A DNA stretch of 64,000 bases, taken from assembly GCA_020444515.1 (NCBI GenBank), contig JAHLKX010000005.1, positions 310,001 through 374,000 on the forward strand. Reading direction: 5' to 3'. The notes beneath the pieces are model-generated. The model made no database searches, was not told the DNA's origin, and saw nothing but the letters and a program-made list of their open reading frames with translations. The DNA comes from Bacteroidota bacterium (GTDB lineage Bacteria > Bacteroidota > Bacteroidia > Bacteroidales > JAADJA01). How positions within the stretch are numbered: the first letter of the stretch is position 1; every line of letters starts with the position of its first letter. Shown here piece by piece: positions 8,836 to 16,260 of this stretch. Both the position numbers and the translations under genes were made by a program.

Positions 8836-9929
8836 AACTGCACGAAAAATACATGATGGAAGCCAAATCCCTGCAAACCTTTTCACCGTTTGCAGGCAGC
8901 CGGCATGTTGGATGGAAAAGTCCCTCCAACATTGCTCTTGTCAAGTATTGGGGCAAGCGTGATTACCAGTTACCCCGTAATCCTTCCCTGAGTTTCACCC
9001 TCTCCAATTCATTTACAGAAACCTCTGTTGAATATTCATATACTAGAAAAGAAAAACCTACGATTGCATTTGTTTTCGAAGGTAAATCCAAAAAATCCTT
9101 TAAAACAAGGGTGGAAAAATACCTTCAAACGGTAGGGGTTTATCTTCCGTTTTTGAAGCATCTTGATCTGAAGATTAAAAGTGTTAATTCATTTCCCCAT
9201 TCGTCGGGGATTGCATCTTCAGCCTCAGGGATGAGTGCCCTGGCATTGTGCCTAACGTCGATGGAGCAACGTTTATTTGGAACCCCTGAAGGACGGAAAA
9301 ATTTTCTGAACAAAGCTTCTTTCCTGGCCCGGTTGGGATCGGGAAGCGCAGCCCGCTCAGTTTATGGTGATTATGTTTTATGGGGAGAACATGCTGCTAT
9401 GGAAGGATCAATGGATGAGGCCGCCGTTCAGATAGACATTGCAGGAAAAGACCGATGGGAATTGGGTGATGCCATCCTGATCACCAGCAGTGAAAAGAAA
9501 AAAGTGAGTAGCAGTGTCGGCCATGCCTTAATGGAACATCACCCATATGCAGAGGCCCGCTATGAACAGGCCCGTATTCACATTCCACAATTAGCGGAAG
9601 CGATGAAAACGAATCAAGATACTGCATTTCAGGAAATAGTTGAAAACGAAGCATTGAGCTTGCATGCACTCATGATCAATTCTAATCCGGGTTTTACTTT
9701 GATGAATAACAATACCTGGTCGATCATAGAGGAAGTTCGCGAATATCGCAAAAAAACAGGCACTTTTGTCGCATTTACCCTCGATGCGGGACCAAACGTA
9801 CATTTGATTTACAGGAAAAAAGATAAAGAACAAATTTTGGAATTTATTCATAGTGAATTGATTCAGTATTGTGAAAACGGTTACTGGATCGACGATGCAA
9901 TAGGCAGTGGACCGATTGAATTAAACTGA
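8832..9929 (+). CDS. mvaD: Diphosphomevalonate decarboxylase
   Basis: A 365-residue GHMP-fold enzyme that phosphorylates and decarboxylates mevalonate 5-diphosphate to isopentenyl diphosphate. The signature SPSNIALVKYWGKRD lies near residues 31-45, followed by NPSLSFTLS, the ATP loop HSSGIASSASGMSALAL and the GSGSAARS segment. The catalytic Asp is expected in TLDAGPNVHLIY near the C-terminus. The GTG start overlaps the previous stop by 4 nt. It is followed by mevalonate kinase with one-base overlap, so the four genes form one coupled operon. Confidence 0.95.
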   Translation: MKLHEKYMMEAKSLQTFSPFAGSRHVGWKSPSNIALVKYWGKRDYQLPRNPSLSFTLSNSFTETSVEYSYTRKEKPTIAFVFEGKSKKSFKTRVEKYLQTVGVYLPFLKHLDLKIKSVNSFPHSSGIASSASGMSALALCLTSMEQRLFGTPEGRKNFLNKASFLARLGSGSAARSVYGDYVLWGEHAAMEGSMDEAAVQIDIAGKDRWELGDAILITSSEKKKVSSSVGHALMEHHPYAEARYEQARIHIPQLAEAMKTNQDTAFQEIVENEALSLHALMINSNPGFTLMNNNTWSIIEEVREYRKKTGTFVAFTLDAGPNVHLIYRKKDKEQILEFIHSELIQYCENGYWIDDAIGSGPIELN

Positions 9930-10915
9930 TGGCAATGGAAAACAACGATAATAATATTTTTTACGGCAAGATCATCCTCTTCGGGGAGTATGGGATTATA
10001 TTCGATTCAATGGCACTGACCATCCCATTTACCCATTTTCATGGTGAACTTAGTTTCGACAATACCTATAATCGTTATAAATACACAGATTATGATTTTG
10101 CACGGAACTCCAATGCTCAACTTGAATCGTTTTCGGTTTACCTAAAAAAACTGATGGATGAAGGCAAATTGGACATAGGGTTTGATTTTAACAAATTCAT
10201 ACGCGATCTGGATAACGGACTTTATTTTGAATCAAGTATTCCGCAAGGTTTTGGTCTGGGAAGTTCAGGTGCATTGGTTGCAGCACTCTACAATCACTAT
10301 GCTTCCAAAAAGATACTGGGAGGTCGATCAGTCACCAAAGAGGAGACCCTGGAATTGAAAAATATCTTTTCCGCCATGGAGTCTTTTTTTCATGGTAAGA
10401 GTTCGGGAATCGATCCTTTGAATTCATACATACAGTTTCCATTGCTGATCAATTCCAAGACTGACATTGAAACAGTGGGCATTCCGCGCAATAAGATCAA
10501 TGGTGATTCGGGTATTTTTCTGATCAATTCCGGTAAACCCAGTAAAACGGAACCACTGGTCAATCTGTTCCTTGAAAAATGCAATGATCCGGGTTATTCT
10601 AAAGTTATAACGGACGAATTCATTCCCTTGAATAATGCCTGTATACAGAACCTGATCAGCGGTGAGATGGATTCCTTTTTTGAGCAACTGACTAAATTGT
10701 CGGCCTTGCAACATGAATACTTTGAGCCCATGATCCCGGCCAGTTTCTTGCCCATTTGGAAAGAAGGATTGGATTCAGATACCTTCAATCTCAAACTTTG
10801 TGGCTCAGGTGGAGGCGGATATTTATTGGGCTTTACCAAAAACCTCACCCAAACCCAGGATTATTTCCATGCGAAAGATATGGAGGTGGTGACAGTTTAT
10901 AAGAGTGCACGATAG
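9929..10915 (+). CDS. mvk: Mevalonate kinase
   Basis: A 328-residue GHMP kinase that makes 5-phosphomevalonate. It begins FYGKIILFGEYGIIFDSMAL (GEHxVV-type motif with Tyr), has SSIPQGFGLGSSGALVAAL at about residues 102-120, the catalytic Asp in HGKSSGIDPLNSY and a C-terminal CGSGGGGYLLGF loop. It is last in the mevalonate operon. Its final 15 codons recur in diverged form 1.3 kb downstream (12201-12248), beyond the orphan ATPase gene, so its 3' end marks a past recombination or insertion boundary. The function call is secure. Confidence 0.92.
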   Translation: MAMENNDNNIFYGKIILFGEYGIIFDSMALTIPFTHFHGELSFDNTYNRYKYTDYDFARNSNAQLESFSVYLKKLMDEGKLDIGFDFNKFIRDLDNGLYFESSIPQGFGLGSSGALVAALYNHYASKKILGGRSVTKEETLELKNIFSAMESFFHGKSSGIDPLNSYIQFPLLINSKTDIETVGIPRNKINGDSGIFLINSGKPSKTEPLVNLFLEKCNDPGYSKVITDEFIPLNNACIQNLISGEMDSFFEQLTKLSALQHEYFEPMIPASFLPIWKEGLDSDTFNLKLCGSGGGGYLLGFTKNLTQTQDYFHAKDMEVVTVYKSAR

Positions 10916-10958
10916 ATCGGATTACATTTTTTAGCATATACTTAAAATAATTTTCTAT

Positions 10959-10984
10959 AATTCATTCAGCTTGCTGAAAGAATT
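10959..10984. promoter_or_regulatory. Palindrome 1 of a twin operator-like pair upstream of the DUF4143 ATPase
   Basis: A 26-nt dyad with half sites AATTCATTCAGC and GCTGAAAGAATT around a TT centre; one mismatch between the arms. It shares 21 of 26 bases with palindrome 2, whose first base lies 32 nt further on. It may be a repressor operator for the ATPase promoter; the regulator is not known. Confidence 0.55.
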
Positions 10985-10990
10985 ATATTA

Positions 10991-11016
10991 AATTCCTTCA
11001 GTTAGTTGAAGGAATT
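10991..11016. promoter_or_regulatory. Palindrome 2 of the twin pair, abutting the ATPase promoter
   Basis: A 26-nt dyad with perfect 10-nt arms AATTCCTTCA and TGAAGGAATT around GTTAGT. It ends 4 nt before the -7 element at 11020, so a bound protein would block RNA polymerase. The positions that differ from palindrome 1 include the pair 6 and 21, where C and G restore pairing. Confidence 0.55.
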
Positions 11017-11019
11017 TTA

Positions 11020-11027
11020 TACATTTG
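11020..11027 (+). promoter_or_regulatory. -7 element (TAcaTTTG) for the DUF4143 ATPase
   Basis: Exact consensus match 20 nt before the ATG at 11048. It argues that the TTG codon at 11006, upstream of this element, is not the real start. Confidence 0.6.
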
Positions 11028-11047
11028 CGTTGATAAATAGTCAGCTT

Positions 11048-12184
11048 ATGTATATTAACAGAGCAATCCGGGCAGCTTTTTTAGCAAAATTGCAACCCAA
11101 CAAAGTAAACGTTTTACTTGGTGCAAGAAGGACCGGTAAAACACTATTTCTCAAAAAACTGGTTAAAAATGATATTGAGGAACCTTTTCTTTTCTTAAAC
11201 GGTGAAGATATATCTACCTCGGCCATACTGAGTGAACGGACGGTTGCAAATTATAAGAGGCTCCTGGGCGAAAAAAGACTACTCATCCTTGATGAAGCCC
11301 AGAAAGTTCCTGATATAGGACTTATTCTGAAACTGATGGTTGATCATATTGACGGAATTAAGATCATAGCCACCGGTTCATCGGTATTTGATTTGACCAA
11401 TAAACTGGGAGAACCCCTAACCGGCAGGAAATTTACCTTTCATTTGTTTCCCATTGCCCAGATGGAAATTTCGGAATCAGAAAACCTGATTGAAACAAAA
11501 TCGAATATGGAAGAAAGGCTGATTTATGGTTCTTATCCCGAGGTTATCACCCTGCAGGGTAATCAGGAAAAGGCTTCCTATTTAACTGAAATTGTAAATG
11601 CTTATTTGTTGAAAGATATTTTAGAAGTAGATGGTGTAAGAAACTCAGCAAAAATGTTTAATTTATTGAGGTTGATCGCGTTTCAAACAGGTAAAGAGGT
11701 GTCGTTGGATGAACTGGGAAAACAGCTTGGCATCAGTCGTAATACGGTAGAAAAGTACCTGGATTTACTGACAAAGGTTTTCGTTGTATACAAGTTGCCT
11801 GGATTTAGCCGTAATCTCCGGAAAGAGATCGTTAAAACAAATCGGTGGTATTTCGTTGACAATGGCATTCGAAACGCGTTAATCAGCAATTTCAATTCAA
11901 TTAACCTTAGGGCTGATACCGGTGAACTTTGGGAAAACTATGTATTATCTGAACGGATGAAATATCAAAGCTATCACCGGATACTGGTCAATAATTATTT
12001 CTGGAGAACCTACCAAAGACAAGAGATTGATTGGGTTGAAGAACGAGAGGGAAAACTTTTTGCATATGAAGTAAAATGGAGTCCTCATAAAAAAACAAAG
12101 ATTCCTTCAGCCTGGGCACAAGCATATCCAGATAGCAGATTTGAGGTTATCACGCCCAATAATTATTTGGATTGGATTTGTTAA
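11048..12184 (+). CDS. DUF4143-family P-loop ATPase (AAA_14), orphan
   Basis: A 378-residue protein from the ATG at 11048; an in-frame TTG at 11006 lies upstream of the promoter element and is rejected. The ATPase domain carries Walker A GARRTGKT at residues 25-32 and Walker B LLILDEA near residue 80. A winged-helix-like middle region contains LGKQLGISRNTVEKYLDLL, and the C-terminal DUF4143 part ends in an EID...YEVKW pattern resembling a PD-(D/E)xK nuclease core. Members are common, variable accessory genes of unknown role. It stands alone between two versions of the mevalonate kinase 3' end and behind twin palindromes, so it is best seen as a small acquired insertion. Confidence 0.85.
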   Translation: MYINRAIRAAFLAKLQPNKVNVLLGARRTGKTLFLKKLVKNDIEEPFLFLNGEDISTSAILSERTVANYKRLLGEKRLLILDEAQKVPDIGLILKLMVDHIDGIKIIATGSSVFDLTNKLGEPLTGRKFTFHLFPIAQMEISESENLIETKSNMEERLIYGSYPEVITLQGNQEKASYLTEIVNAYLLKDILEVDGVRNSAKMFNLLRLIAFQTGKEVSLDELGKQLGISRNTVEKYLDLLTKVFVVYKLPGFSRNLRKEIVKTNRWYFVDNGIRNALISNFNSINLRADTGELWENYVLSERMKYQSYHRILVNNYFWRTYQRQEIDWVEEREGKLFAYEVKWSPHKKTKIPSAWAQAYPDSRFEVITPNNYLDWIC

Positions 12185-12200
12185 AACATATACCTGTTTG

Positions 12201-12248
12201 CATACAAAAGACTTAGAAGTGGTGACGGTTTATAAGAGTTCGCGCTAA
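12201..12248 (+). pseudogene. Diverged second copy of the mevalonate kinase 3' end (remnant)
   Basis: In one frame this stretch reads H-T-K-D-L-E-V-V-T-V-Y-K-S-S-R-stop, against H-A-K-D-M-E-V-V-T-V-Y-K-S-A-R-stop at the end of mvk (10868-10915). I count 37 of 48 bases and 12 of 15 residues identical, and 8 of the 11 base differences fall at third codon positions. Similarity fades a few codons upstream, and there is no start or kinase body. It is a leftover mevalonate kinase tail that had been under coding selection before being stranded here, 17 nt after the ATPase stop. Confidence 0.8.
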
Positions 12249-12291
12249 TTGATAAATTTCCTACTTTTTTCTTTTTTTTTCAAAAAAAACA

Positions 12292-12299
12292 TACATTTG
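12292..12299 (+). promoter_or_regulatory. -7 element (TAcaTTTG) for tryptophanase
   Basis: Exact consensus match following a T- and A-rich tract. It would give a leader of about 175 nt before the tnaA ATG, long enough for leader-based control. Confidence 0.6.
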
Positions 12300-12318
12300 T
12301 TCGATCGAATCGGACAAC

Positions 12319-12399
12319 ATGAGCGAAGTTTATTTCATTCGGTTTTTAGCTACCCACCTTTACCTGAATATCAAACGCAGGGACGAGTTCCATTTTTAG
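12319..12399 (+). CDS. Possible leader peptide ahead of tryptophanase (26 codons)
   Basis: An ATG shortly after the predicted transcription start opens a 26-residue frame rich in aromatic and hydrophobic residues (MSEVYFIRFLATHLYLN at its start). Enterobacterial tnaA is controlled by the TnaC leader peptide, which needs a Trp and a terminal Pro; neither is present here, so this is not a TnaC homologue. No Shine-Dalgarno sequence is visible. It may be a chance frame. Confidence 0.2.
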   Translation: MSEVYFIRFLATHLYLNIKRRDEFHF

Positions 12400-12444
12400 T
12401 TTCCCAGGAAAATACTGTCAATATTTGTAAATTTTATCAATTAC

Positions 12445-12462
12445 TCCCGATTGCTATCGGGA
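12445..12462 (+). other. Hairpin in the tnaA leader
   Basis: TCCCGAT and ATCGGGA form a perfect 7-bp stem around a TGCT loop, 18 nt before the tnaA ATG. No T run follows, so it is not a standard terminator. Its position could affect ribosome access, or it may be a dispersed palindromic repeat; one copy was seen in this window. Confidence 0.45.
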
Positions 12463-12480
12463 TTACTAAAAATAATCAAC

Positions 12481-13857
12481 ATGGAACTTCCTTTTGCAGA
12501 ATCATATAAAATAAAAATGGTGGAGCCTATCCGCCGCAGCACTCGCGAAGAGCGCGAAGAATGGCTGAAAGAAGCCTATTACAATTTGTTTAACCTCAGG
12601 GCTGAATATGTTTATATTGACCTGCTCACCGATTCAGGTACTGGTGCCATGAGCGACCGCCAATGGTCGGCAATGATGCTGGGTGACGAAAGTTATGCCG
12701 GCGCTTCCTCCTATTTGAAAATGAAAGCGGTGATCAAGGAGTTGTTCGGTTTCAATGACTTTTTGCCCACCCACCAGGGCAGGGCCGCCGAAAATGTGCT
12801 GTTTTCACTTTTGGTGAAGAACGGAGATATCGTGCCCGGAAACTCCCACTTTGATACGACTAAAGGGCATATCGAGTTCAGGCATGCTCATGCGGTAGAT
12901 TGTACCATTGATGAAGCATTTCACCCGACTGAATTCCATCCTTTTAAAGGGAATCTCGATCTGAATAAACTGGAGAATGTTTTCAAAAAATATCCCATTG
13001 AAAAGATTCCTTTTGTGGTCGTTACACTCACTTGTAATACATCCGGTGGACAGCCGGTTTCCATGCAAAACCTAAAAGAAGTGTATGCCCTGGCTAAAAA
13101 ATATGGAACCCGGGTAATTTTTGATTCGGCTCGGTTTGCTGAAAATGCTTATTTCATTAAAACCCGTGAGGAGGGTTACCAGGATAAAACCATTAAGGAG
13201 ATCGTCAAAGAGATGTATTCCTATGCCGACGGCATGACCATGAGCAGTAAAAAAGATGCCATTGTGAACATGGGAGGTTTTATCGGTTTCAGGGAGCGGA
13301 AAATGTATGAAGAAGCCAGTGTTTATAACATTATGTTTGAAGGTTTTGTGACCTATGGCGGAATGTCGGGAAGGGATATGAATGCGCTGACCCAGGGTCT
13401 GCTCGAAGGGACCGAGTTTGATTACCTGGAAACCCGCATCAAGCAGGTGGCTTATTTGGGTGATCAACTAAAAACTTATGGCGTTCCGATGCTGGAGCCC
13501 TTTGGCGGACATGCCATCTTTTTAAATGCCAAAGAGTTTTTACCTCAGATCCCCAAAGAGGAATACATTGCTCAAAAACTGGCCACAGAAATTTATCTGG
13601 AAGGCGGTGTTCGTGCTGTAGAGATTGGCACCATGCTGGCCGACCGCGATCCGGATACCCGGGAAAATCGTTATCCTGAATTGGAAATGGTTCGGCTTGC
13701 TATTCCTCGTCGGGTTTATACGAACAGCCACATGGATTATGTTGCTGCAACCATCGCCAATGTTTTTGAGCGACGAAATGAGATCAAACGTGGTTACAAA
13801 ATCCTACGTGAACCACCCATTATGCGTCACTTTACGGTTGAGCTGGAAACGTTGTAA
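12481..13857 (+). CDS. tnaA: Tryptophanase
   Basis: A 458-residue PLP-dependent lyase that splits tryptophan to indole, pyruvate and ammonia. The ATG at 12481 is preferred over an upstream TTG at 12451, because MELPFAESYKIKMVEPIRR matches the family N-terminus. Landmarks are DLLTDSGTGAMSD, PTHQGRAAEN, DSARFAENAYFI near 215-226 and the PLP lysine at about 257 in MSSKKDA. Tyrosine phenol-lyase is the close alternative, but FDTTKGH, the VEIG motif in place of MERG, and the RHFTVEL end all fit tryptophanase. It has its own promoter and a long leader. Confidence 0.9.
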   Translation: MELPFAESYKIKMVEPIRRSTREEREEWLKEAYYNLFNLRAEYVYIDLLTDSGTGAMSDRQWSAMMLGDESYAGASSYLKMKAVIKELFGFNDFLPTHQGRAAENVLFSLLVKNGDIVPGNSHFDTTKGHIEFRHAHAVDCTIDEAFHPTEFHPFKGNLDLNKLENVFKKYPIEKIPFVVVTLTCNTSGGQPVSMQNLKEVYALAKKYGTRVIFDSARFAENAYFIKTREEGYQDKTIKEIVKEMYSYADGMTMSSKKDAIVNMGGFIGFRERKMYEEASVYNIMFEGFVTYGGMSGRDMNALTQGLLEGTEFDYLETRIKQVAYLGDQLKTYGVPMLEPFGGHAIFLNAKEFLPQIPKEEYIAQKLATEIYLEGGVRAVEIGTMLADRDPDTRENRYPELEMVRLAIPRRVYTNSHMDYVAATIANVFERRNEIKRGYKILREPPIMRHFTVELETL

Positions 13858-13877
13858 AATTGTAAACAGGGTAAATA

Positions 13878-13923
13878 TTAATCCACAATTAACGCTTTCA
13901 ATAGGTCTATTTATTTATATTTG
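13878..13923 (+). promoter_or_regulatory. Pho-box-like repeats and -7 element upstream of pit gene 1
   Basis: TTAAT at 13878 and TTAAC at 13889 are 11 nt apart. The -7 element TAtaTTTG is exact at 13916-13923. A third unit position (13900) is degenerate. This is the weakest example of the repeat array in the island, recognised mainly by comparison with the others. Confidence 0.45.
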
Positions 13924-13979
13924 TCATCCTTTTATGCAAAAATAAAAATCAGACGTAGCATCAATCCTGAATATTGATA

Positions 13980-16256
13980 ATGGAATCTATTTACCTTATC
14001 CTGATCGTCATCCTTTTTGTTTTGGCAATTTCCGACCTGGTTGTAGGCGTCAGCAATGACGCTGTAAATTTTCTCAATTCAGCCGTAGGTGCAAAGGCCG
14101 GAAACTTCAGGTTGATCATGGTGATTGCAGCCCTGGGTGTGCTGGTTGGGGCAACCTTTTCAAGTGGCATGATGGAGGTTGCCAGAAAGGGAATATTCCA
14201 TCCCCAATATTTTTATTTTTCTGAGATCATCATCATCTTCCTTGCCGTAATGATCACGGATGTAATTTTACTAGACCTTTTCAATACGTTTGGAATGCCG
14301 ACTTCCACCACAGTTTCCATCGTATTTGAATTGTTAGGAGCCGCCGTAGCCGTATCCATTATCAAAGTGTTAAACGATCCAAATGCTCTTGAACTCAGTC
14401 AATACATCAATTCAGCAAAAGCACTCGCTATTATTTCCGGTATTTTACTATCAGTGGTAGTGGCATTTACAGTTGGTGCCATCATTCAATATTTCAGCAG
14501 GCTGATCTTTTCATTTGATTACGAAAAAAGGATCAAATATTATGGTTCGATCTGGGGAGGATTAGCCATTGCAGCCATTACTTATTTTATGCTGATCAAG
14601 GGGGCAAAAGGTGCAGCCTTTATGTCGGATGATGTAAAGGATTACATTAAACATAATTCGGTGGCAATCATCGGAATTAGCTTTGTTGCCTGGACAATTA
14701 TTCTTCAGATAGTTACCTGGATTACCCGTTTCGATATTTTAAAGTTCATTGTTTTGGTGGGAACCTTTGCACTGGCAATGGCATTTGCGGGCAATGACCT
14801 GGTAAACTTCATCGGGGTGCCACTTGCCGGATACGAATCGTATAAAAGTTTTATTGCCAATCCGGGCGCTGATCCCAATCTTTTCCTCATGACCGACCTG
14901 GTAGGGCAGGTTAAAACTCCAACCTATTTTTTATTGATTGCCGGCTTAATTATGGTAATAACCTTATGGACCTCCAGGAAGGCCAAAAGTGTCATTAAAA
15001 CATCCGTTGATTTGGGAAGGCAGGAAGAAGGGGAGGAGCGTTTTGGTTCTACATTGCTTGCACGAACAATCGTAAGGAACTCCAATGCACTGAATAATGC
15101 CGTAAAATCGGTGCTACCGGAAAGTTTTATTAAATACATTGACAAACAGTTCGATCACAAACCATTTGTGGAAAAGCAAAAGAAGCTGGGATCCAAAGCT
15201 CCGGCATTTGATATGATTCGTGCTTCGGTGACCCTTGTGGTTGCCAGTATCCTGATTGCTTTTGCAACATCTCTCAAACTGCCGCTTTCTACTACTTATG
15301 TAACGTTTATGGTAGCCATGGGAACATCCCTTAGTGATAAGGCCTGGGGTCGGGAGAGCGCTGTATACCGAATAACCGGTGTGATTTCCGTAATCGGAGG
15401 CTGGTTTTTTACTGCATTTTCTGCTTTCGTTATTTCCTTTGTAATAGCTTACCTCATTCACCTGGGTAGTTTTGCAGCGATCCTGGTGTTAATGGTCTTG
15501 GTGGGATTTGTAGTTTACCGGACACATGTTATCCATCGTCGTAAACACGGAGTTGTTACCCCAGCCGGATCGGTGATCAAAGAAAAATATAATGGTGAAA
15601 AAATTGCAACCCGCTGCACAAAAAATGTAAATGATATATTAAAAGATATTTCTGTAATATTTATAATGACTATCGATGGATTATCGAAAGAAAATTATCG
15701 AACCCTTAAAAAGGCTTACAAGTCCGTTCAGGATTTAAACGCGGAGACCAAAGAGCTAAAAGACAATGTGAATGATACCATCCTGAACCTGGAGGAGAAC
15801 TTTATCGAAACCGGCCATTATTATGTTCAGGTCCTTGATTATTTGCGCGAAATGGCACATAGCATCACTTTTATCATTAAACCAAGTTTTGAGCATGTAG
15901 ATAATAATCACAAACCATTGTTAGCTATTCAGGTGACCGAGCTGAAAGAGCTTTCACTTCAAATACAGAATTTCATCAATGAAATCAGTAAAACCATCAA
16001 AGCAGGGAAATTTGAAAATGTTAATGAATTGATTGAACACCAGCAAAGAATTTTGAAGGTTTTGGATGGAATCCGGAAAGGACAGATAAAAAGGATAAAA
16101 GCAAATGAAGTAGGAACGCGTAACAGTATGCTTTACCTGGCTATTCTGGCCGAAACAAAAAATTTATTGTTGCAATTGATCAACTTACTGAAAGCGCAAC
16201 GTGATTTTCTGGTTTATATCTCAAATAACAATTCGCAAATAATTAATAAAGACTAA
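13980..16256 (+). CDS. Inorganic phosphate transporter (Pit/PiT family) with PhoU-like C-terminal domain, copy 1
   Basis: A 758-residue membrane protein; the ATG at 13980 is chosen because it aligns with the start of its paralog at 18840. The PiT signature SDLVVGVSNDAVNFLNS is at the N-terminus and its inverted repeat partner GNDLVNFIGVPLAGYES lies near residue 270. About ten or more hydrophobic segments fill residues 1-520. The last 240 residues are soluble and helical, with a PhoU-like layout (ENYRTLKKAYKSV, DNVNDTILNLEE). It should take up phosphate with a cation, and the tail may regulate it. It converges on the beta-helix lipoprotein gene with a 4-nt gap. Confidence 0.9.
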   Translation: MESIYLILIVILFVLAISDLVVGVSNDAVNFLNSAVGAKAGNFRLIMVIAALGVLVGATFSSGMMEVARKGIFHPQYFYFSEIIIIFLAVMITDVILLDLFNTFGMPTSTTVSIVFELLGAAVAVSIIKVLNDPNALELSQYINSAKALAIISGILLSVVVAFTVGAIIQYFSRLIFSFDYEKRIKYYGSIWGGLAIAAITYFMLIKGAKGAAFMSDDVKDYIKHNSVAIIGISFVAWTIILQIVTWITRFDILKFIVLVGTFALAMAFAGNDLVNFIGVPLAGYESYKSFIANPGADPNLFLMTDLVGQVKTPTYFLLIAGLIMVITLWTSRKAKSVIKTSVDLGRQEEGEERFGSTLLARTIVRNSNALNNAVKSVLPESFIKYIDKQFDHKPFVEKQKKLGSKAPAFDMIRASVTLVVASILIAFATSLKLPLSTTYVTFMVAMGTSLSDKAWGRESAVYRITGVISVIGGWFFTAFSAFVISFVIAYLIHLGSFAAILVLMVLVGFVVYRTHVIHRRKHGVVTPAGSVIKEKYNGEKIATRCTKNVNDILKDISVIFIMTIDGLSKENYRTLKKAYKSVQDLNAETKELKDNVNDTILNLEENFIETGHYYVQVLDYLREMAHSITFIIKPSFEHVDNNHKPLLAIQVTELKELSLQIQNFINEISKTIKAGKFENVNELIEHQQRILKVLDGIRKGQIKRIKANEVGTRNSMLYLAILAETKNLLLQLINLLKAQRDFLVYISNNNSQIINKD

Positions 16257-16260
16257 TCTA

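Noticed and set aside
11006-11047. TTG start for the DUF4143 ATPase
   Set aside because: It lies inside the second palindrome and upstream of the -7 element, so it would not be in the transcript.
10918-12195. Short shared words (GGATT and CATATAC) after mvk and before the ATPase stop region as ends of a mobile element
   Set aside because: The matches are too short and gapped in an AT-rich context to distinguish from chance.
12319-12399. A true TnaC leader peptide
   Set aside because: The frame lacks the essential Trp and final Pro; kept only as a low-confidence leader frame.
12481-13857. Tyrosine phenol-lyase as the identity of the PLP lyase
   Set aside because: FDTTKGH, VEIG and RHFT follow tryptophanase; the phenol-lyase MERG and RFFT motifs are absent.
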